NCBI RefSeq assembly: GCF_947179515.1
Contig: NC_067487.1
Location: 42,148,514-42,212,513 of the forward strand
Reading direction: 5' to 3'
From: Apodemus sylvaticus
Taxonomy: Eukaryota; Chordata; Mammalia; Rodentia; Muridae
DNA length: 64,000 bases
Shown: piece by piece, positions 58,989-64,000 of the stretch
Position numbering within the stretch: the stretch's first letter is position 1
Layout of the letters: each line of letters starts with the position of its first letter
Program-made: the position numbers and the translations under genes
Notes under the pieces: generated by a model
Seen by the model: only the letters and a program-made list of their open reading frames with translations
Databases searched by the model: none
Told to the model about the DNA's origin: nothing

Positions 58989-59855
58989 CAAATCGGCAAC
59001 CAACAAATTGGGAAAAGATCTTCATCAACCCTACATCAGATAGAGGGCTAATATCCAATATATATAAAGAACTCAAGAAGTTAGATTGCAGAAAACCAAA
59101 TAACCCTATTAAAAAATGGAGTACAGAGTTAAACAAAGAATTTTCACCTGAAGAACTTCAGATGGCGGAGAAGCATCTTAAAAAAATGCTCAACTTCATT
59201 AGTCATTAGGGAAATGCAAATTAAAACAACCCTGAGATTTCACCTTACACCAGTCAGAATGGCTAAGATTAAAAATTCAGGAGACAGCAGATGTTGGTGA
59301 GGATGTGGAGAAAGAGGAACACTCCTCCACTGCTGGTGGGGTTGCAAATTGGTACAACCACTCTGGAAATCAGTCTGGCGGTTCCTCTGAAAACTGCGCA
59401 CCTCACTTCCAGAAAATCCTGCTATACCACTCCTGGGCATATACCCAGAAAATTCCCCAGCACGTAATAAGGATACATGTTCCACTATGTTCATAGCAAC
59501 CCTATTTATAATTGCCAGAAGCTGGAAAGAACCCAGGTATCCCTCAATAGAAGAGTGGATGCAAAAATGTTGTATATATACACAATGGAGTACTATTCAG
59601 CCATTAGAAACAACGAATTCATGAAATTCTTAGACAAATGGATGGAGCTGAAGAACATCATACTAAGTTAGGTAACCCAGACTCAAAAGATCAGTCATGG
59701 TATGCACTCACTAATAAGTGGATATTAACCTAGAAAACTGGAATACCCAAAACATAATCCACACATCAAATGAGGTACAAGAAGAACGGAGGAGTGGCCC
59801 CTTGCTTTGGAAAGACTCAGTGAAGCAGTACAGAACAAAACCAGAACAGGGAAGT
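58989..59855 (+). mobile_element. LINE-1 fragment truncated at both ends but flanked by direct repeats
   Basis: ORF2 C-terminal sequence enters at 58989 (frame from 58985: QPTNWEKIFINPTSDRGLIS, YKELKKLDCRKPNNPIKKWS, FSPEELQMAEKHLKKMLN), continues in other frames (59305-59496 and 59477-59671, with WMELKNIILS) and ends about 59735. Only ~120 bases of 3' UTR follow: the sequence stops inside the UTR at 'ccagaacagggaag' (59855), without the C-rich end, AATAAA or A-tail. TTCAGTCCTTGG flanks both sides exactly. Confidence 0.9.
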
Positions 59856-59867
59856 TTCAGTCCTTGG
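59856..59867. repeat. Right direct repeat, TTCAGTCCTTGG
   Basis: Second copy of 58977-58988; followed by an A7 run in flanking DNA. Confidence 0.88.
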
Positions 59868-62800
59868 AAAAAAAGCAACCTACCAATGAGTCATAGGGAT
59901 TTCTCTTGCTGAGGAGAAACTCCAAGGGGGCAAGTGTGCCTTGGTCATTGAAGTAGTTCTTTGGTCTACAGTTGATCAACATCTTCTTCTGTCTTTATTG
60001 CAGTCTCAATTGGCAACACATTCAGGTATTACCTCTGCAGCTTTCAGTGTTATGTCTTGAGCTTTCTTTCCTCAGAAGACAATGTCTTTGATAAGTATGT
60101 TTATTTGAAAGCACTTTTGTTTATGAGGTCATTCCCAGTCACAATGACACATGAGATCACTTACAGGAAATGGAAAATTTAGTTTCTCCATATGTAAAAA
60201 AAAGTGCTACTTCTGCTAACCATGAGAAATTATCTCTGCTTGAAAAGTGACCTCTCATTTCACCTACTTTTACAAAAATATCTTGGCATTGGTTCGGGTT
60301 GTTAAATAATTCTCCTACTATGAGTTTGACTCTTTATGAATCAAGACTTCCAACTTGTAGGTCAGAGGGCAAAAGGGTAAAACCTTCCATCTGGTTATTA
60401 GCGATCAGAAAAATAGGGCTATATTTACTTATATCCTTGATTATTAGATACAAGTTTTCTTTCTGTTGTGGATATTGCATCACCTAGAGTCTGTGGTAAC
60501 CCTCCTCAAAAGATGGATAGCATTGAGTTCATTTTCCTCTGAGTGCCTCAGTAGCACCTTTCAGAGCCTTACCAGCATGCTATGAAGATAATTGCCTCAG
60601 GGTGACAAACAGAGAAAACATTCAATGGATTTATGCTAGCAGGCCTGTTTCTCTATCTTCATCTGTGAAGTAGGTTCTCATCTGTATTCTCCTTTGTTGC
60701 CTAGGAGGTGGATCCTTTGAGCTCTATTCCTATAGACAAGAAAGTATGAGCTTTCTTGGGGTGCTAGTTGGGACTCTGCTGGGAGAAAAATAAGCCCATA
60801 CCAGAATAAGTAGACATTTTTTTGTGAAGATAGACCACCTGAAATTCAAACATAGATGAGACCAAATTATTTAAATTGCTGTCAAGTATTCCATTGATAT
60901 CTTCTAGAAGAACTTCCAGCAAAGAAGCAACTAGTTCGGGAAGATTGGTCTCTCAGAAGCATCCCTACCTGCTGCCAGAATAGCTATGTATTTATTTTAT
61001 TTGTTTCAGACCTGGAGAGGATACAGAGCGGAGTACAAGTTTTAATACTTTCATGGAGATGCCACAATGAGGTGTCACAAATCAAATGACTTGCATAGTA
61101 TCAATGCATTGCCTCACACTCCAGGATGATTTCTTGTGAGGGCTGTAGAAAAGTATCTTTGCTAAACCTCTCTCATACTCTGGCAGCCGCGGGCACTCTT
61201 TGATATTTAGGGAACACTCTCCTGGGTTTTTGTTTTGTTTTTCTTCTATGTTTGGCTGGCAGTGTGTCCAAATTTACCCTTTTTTTGTTAAAGATATAAT
61301 TCTGTTTGGATCATAGCTTTCTCTAATAGGGTCTTCTTAATTAAAAATGTCCACTAGGATTTATTTACAAGTGAGGTTACATCCTGAAATACTGGCGGTT
61401 ATAACCACAATATCAGAAACATAAGGGCATACAATTCAACCAATTATATCTGGAAATGTGACATGGTTGTGTATTTAACATACATGTCCCCTTTGTTTTT
61501 CTCTATTTCTGCCTGCTAATTGTGGTAATTCAGGTGGAAAACTGCAGACTTGCATAGGTCCATGAATAACCCAACTTAGTGAGCAATTCTCCAAACACAG
61601 TCAGGGGATGCCCCATCAGGTGTTCTTTCTGTCTTGACTCACCAATTCAAAGCCTGCTCATACAAAATTTTTTGGAATGTGTACACTTAATCATTGTTTC
61701 CATGTTTCAAACAACAGCCACGAACCTAGCACCTCTATTAAATTGTTGCTATGCTATTCTTCAGTCTTTCTCCTGAACTCTTCTGTATTGAACATGGACA
61801 GACTGGCAAGTGAAACTGGCACTGGTAACACTTAAAAGATATTGCTATATCTTTTATATCTTTACTGGGCACCCTAATTTCTATTATGCTCTTTGGATGT
61901 AATCTTTTTTTCACACTGTTATCTTGGCTGCAGAGCCATCTCAGAGTCGTCTCTTTCCCAAACATGCTATTTACTCTCAGAAGCCATGGCCCTTATTTGG
62001 GTAACTATAACTACCAAGTGCATTCATTTCTGTTATACAGTTTATAACCAGGAAAACTGCGTGGATCTGGGACCCAAAAAGGGTTCCATGAGACTGTCTT
62101 TATTTAACCAAAGCTTTTCTCATCACCTTTCTCTCTTAAAACTATGCTCTCTCGGAATGACTAGAGAAATTGATTTCTCCTCTGTGTGTCAATGTAAACT
62201 CAGACACTGTGACCAACATGCTTAGGGATATCTTAGTTGTTTTGTCCCCTGAACAGATGCTGAAATAAATAGCTATGGGTTCTTTAGAGAATTCATTTAT
62301 CATTATAATTCCTTGAAGGGAATTAATAACCTATTTTGTCAGTGGATTCTCAAATAAAAGGGGCATAGGTTTAGGTTATAGGCAGGAACTCGTAACTTTC
62401 CTGGAGCCAGTGGCAGCAGCAGAATTCTCAATTCCTGAATCTTTTTATTTTATTGTTATATAGATCTAAAAAAATCACTTTTCTATTTTTATCCAGGGAC
62501 ATAATATTTCATTAAGCATAAACACCACAATGTAGGGCAAACAGATGCCCTTCAGACTTGTAAGGGACAAGCTTAACTTCCTGGTGATTAAGTCCCACTT
62601 TCTGGCCTCTGTTATTTAAGGGCTCATCATCTCTGAAGAAATGACAGGGCCAAGATACATGTATTTCTACCCTCAGTCTCCAGCCTTCAGATTAGAACTT
62701 CACTGAACTTTTGTTGAAAGCTATGTTCTTCTAACCCTTCATGAAACACACTCTTCTGGGAAATATTCTGAACTATATTTAAATAGTTTTTTGCATTCAC

Positions 62801-63761
62801 ATGAGAGAACTTCCCTCAGTCTCTTCCCTCCTTCATTTTCAAGTAGTACAACCCCAGTCATCTACAAGGATAACTTAGAAATGAATATTTCTATATAGCC
62901 TATCATTTCCCAGGAATCTAAAGGCCAACTAAGACACAAGCTTTTTCCATGTTAACTGGCAATTTTGCTTGAAATTTTAAATACTTACCCCAAGAAGATC
63001 CCTTCAAGACAATGGATTCCTGATTATTGCACATGACACTTTACTCTTTCAAATCAAGCAGCTTTCAGATATGTTCTCCGGTGTTTTTCCTGGATTTCAC
63101 TAGCAAAAGAACACTCTCATCATGAGAATTCAAATCAGAATTTCACTTGCTACCTTTTACCAGTCAGGACCTTGAATATGTTCCTTAATATTCTGGCACA
63201 TCCACTTCTTCATAAGCAAAGTGGAGATGTTAATATTGGTATCCATCTTTGTCATTAAAAATGAGAACACTTTGTAATAAAATGAAAAAAAGGCATGTAT
63301 ACATTTTTGCCAGTACACAGTAGATTCGGTAGGTACTAGCAGGCTTATTGCTCATATGTAAAGGATAGTTCAGTCAGCTGCTCATTTGTATTTACCTTAA
63401 ATGTACTCTGGCCTGAGGTGTCCCCAGATCATACAAGTACTTATCTGAAATGCAAAACAGAATCCTCACTACTAGCTTCACTCATGAACCAGCGTCTGTG
63501 CCGATTGCTTTTAAATGATAAAAGCTGATGTTTGTAACTCAGAGTAACGTTCCACAACATTACTGGGTGGCACCTTTCCAGTGATCCCCTAGTTTACAGG
63601 TTTGTAGCCAACTTGTATTAAGGTAGAATCGGCTTCGTTTCAGAAGTTTCAGTCAGCTTTTTTTGTGTGTTGAGAGTTCACTTGGTTTCCAGGCTGCAAG
63701 CTGTAAACTGCAGTTGTTAAGTTCATGAAGATCTGTCTCTTCTTAGTCAACAAGCTCTTCT
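59868..63761. other. Unassigned single-copy-looking DNA
   Basis: Nearly 3.9 kb without a repeat I can name. The longest frames (61579-61776 and 61893-62225 plus, 110 codons for the latter) have no recognised domain. No CpG cluster. If any functional non-repeat DNA exists in this window, this is one of the places to look, but I see no direct sign. Confidence 0.4.
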
Positions 63762-63776
63762 GATTGGAGCATCTTT
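63762..63776. repeat. Left target-site duplication, GATTGGAGCATCTTT
   Basis: Fifteen bases repeated exactly at 63811-63825 around the U2 fragment. Confidence 0.93.
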
Positions 63777-63810
63777 ACACTTGATCTTAGCTAAAAGGCC
63801 GAGAAGCGAT
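63777..63810 (-). pseudogene. Rnu2-ps: Truncated U2 snRNA retro-pseudogene (nucleotides 1-34)
   Basis: The minus strand from 63810 reads ATCGCTTCTCGGCCTTTT, then AGCTAAGATCAAGTGT. This is the 5' end of U2 spliceosomal snRNA, from its first nucleotide through the stem I and branch-point-recognition region entry, with one mismatch (A for G at position 19). Everything after nucleotide ~34 is missing and there is no A-tail. GATTGGAGCATCTTT flanks it exactly on both sides (63762-63776 and 63811-63825). It has no promoter and cannot act as U2. This is the known class of 3'-truncated snRNA pseudogenes flanked by direct repeats, made by reverse transcription in trans. The gene symbol is generic. Confidence 0.95.
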
Positions 63811-63825
63811 GATTGGAGCATCTTT
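63811..63825. repeat. Right target-site duplication, GATTGGAGCATCTTT
   Basis: Second copy of 63762-63776. The last ~175 bases of the window (63826-64000) are AT-rich with no recognised feature. Confidence 0.93.
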
Positions 63826-64000
63826 GAAGATTAAATTAAGAATTTAGACAAGGCACCTCTCTAGGGGTCAAAGGTACTGATTGTGTGAACAATTACGTAG
63901 AACAAGAAGATAAAAGGTGGTGATAGATGGGAACACGTACTTCTTCCCAACTGAAAAAAAAATGACATGGATATAAATAGGATTTAATTACATATCAGGA

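Noticed and set aside
61893..62225. 110-codon plus-strand frame and the neighbouring 61579-61776 frame as a retroviral or novel gene
   Set aside because: No motif of gag, pol or env or of any known family could be seen; frames of this size are expected in 64 kb.
63781..63810. Functional U2 snRNA gene
   Set aside because: Only the first 34 nucleotides are present, with a mismatch, no snRNA promoter and flanking insertion duplications.

Overview
The window looks like a gene-poor stretch of a murine rodent nuclear genome, most likely genus Mus. The evidence is the repeat repertoire: 7SL-derived B1 SINEs, tRNA-derived B3/B2-type and composite B4-type SINEs, ORR1/MT-type MaLR LTRs, Lx-type LINE-1 copies, and several LINE-1 3' ends with the C-rich pyrimidine 3' UTR typical of young mouse L1 subfamilies. 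These assignments rest on recognising the sequences by eye; no database was searched. No cellular protein-coding gene, CpG island, functional RNA gene or CRISPR-like array is supported. Every long reading frame I assessed is LINE-1 debris, microsatellite translation, or a short chance ORF in AT-rich DNA.

Layout. 0-5 kb: a MaLR fragment cut by the window edge, a TC/TATC microsatellite, an internally deleted Lx-type L1 with a nearly readable ORF1, an ancient minus-strand L1 carrying a B3 SINE, and an L1 3' UTR. 5-8.4 kb: AT-rich single-copy-looking DNA. 8.4-11.1 kb: two head-to-head L1 pieces. 11-14 kb: unassigned. 14-20.4 kb: the densest nest. An old minus-strand L1 3' UTR is interrupted by a twin-primed (inverted) L1 with an 11-bp target-site duplication and by an LTR-like element that contains a ~630-bp CTT/CTTGTT/CTC tract. 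20.4-34 kb: SINEs, an inverted pair of odd B1-like copies, further copies of the same LTR-like family, and MaLR LTRs. 34-44 kb: B3, an Lx-type L1 with a tiny 5' inversion, B4 elements, microsatellites and a young 3' L1 stub. 44.6-47.6 kb: a ~3-kb old plus-strand L1 interrupted by a B2/B3 SINE with a long purine tail. 48.5-54.9 kb: MaLR LTRs, another LTR-like copy and L1 pieces. 58.7-59.9 kb: a B3 followed by an L1 fragment truncated at both ends yet flanked by 12-bp direct repeats. 59.9-64 kb: unassigned, ending with a 34-nt U2 snRNA retro-fragment flanked by perfect 15-bp repeats.

The elements do not form a pathway. What the window records is the history of LINE-1 reverse transcription in the germline: ordinary 5' truncation, twin priming, SINE mobilisation with target-site duplications, 3'-truncated insertions and snRNA capture. 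I found no convincing new biological system. The most informative items are the retrotransposition by-products and the composite microsatellite. Coordinates of diverged repeats are good to about 10-50 bases unless an exact junction is stated.
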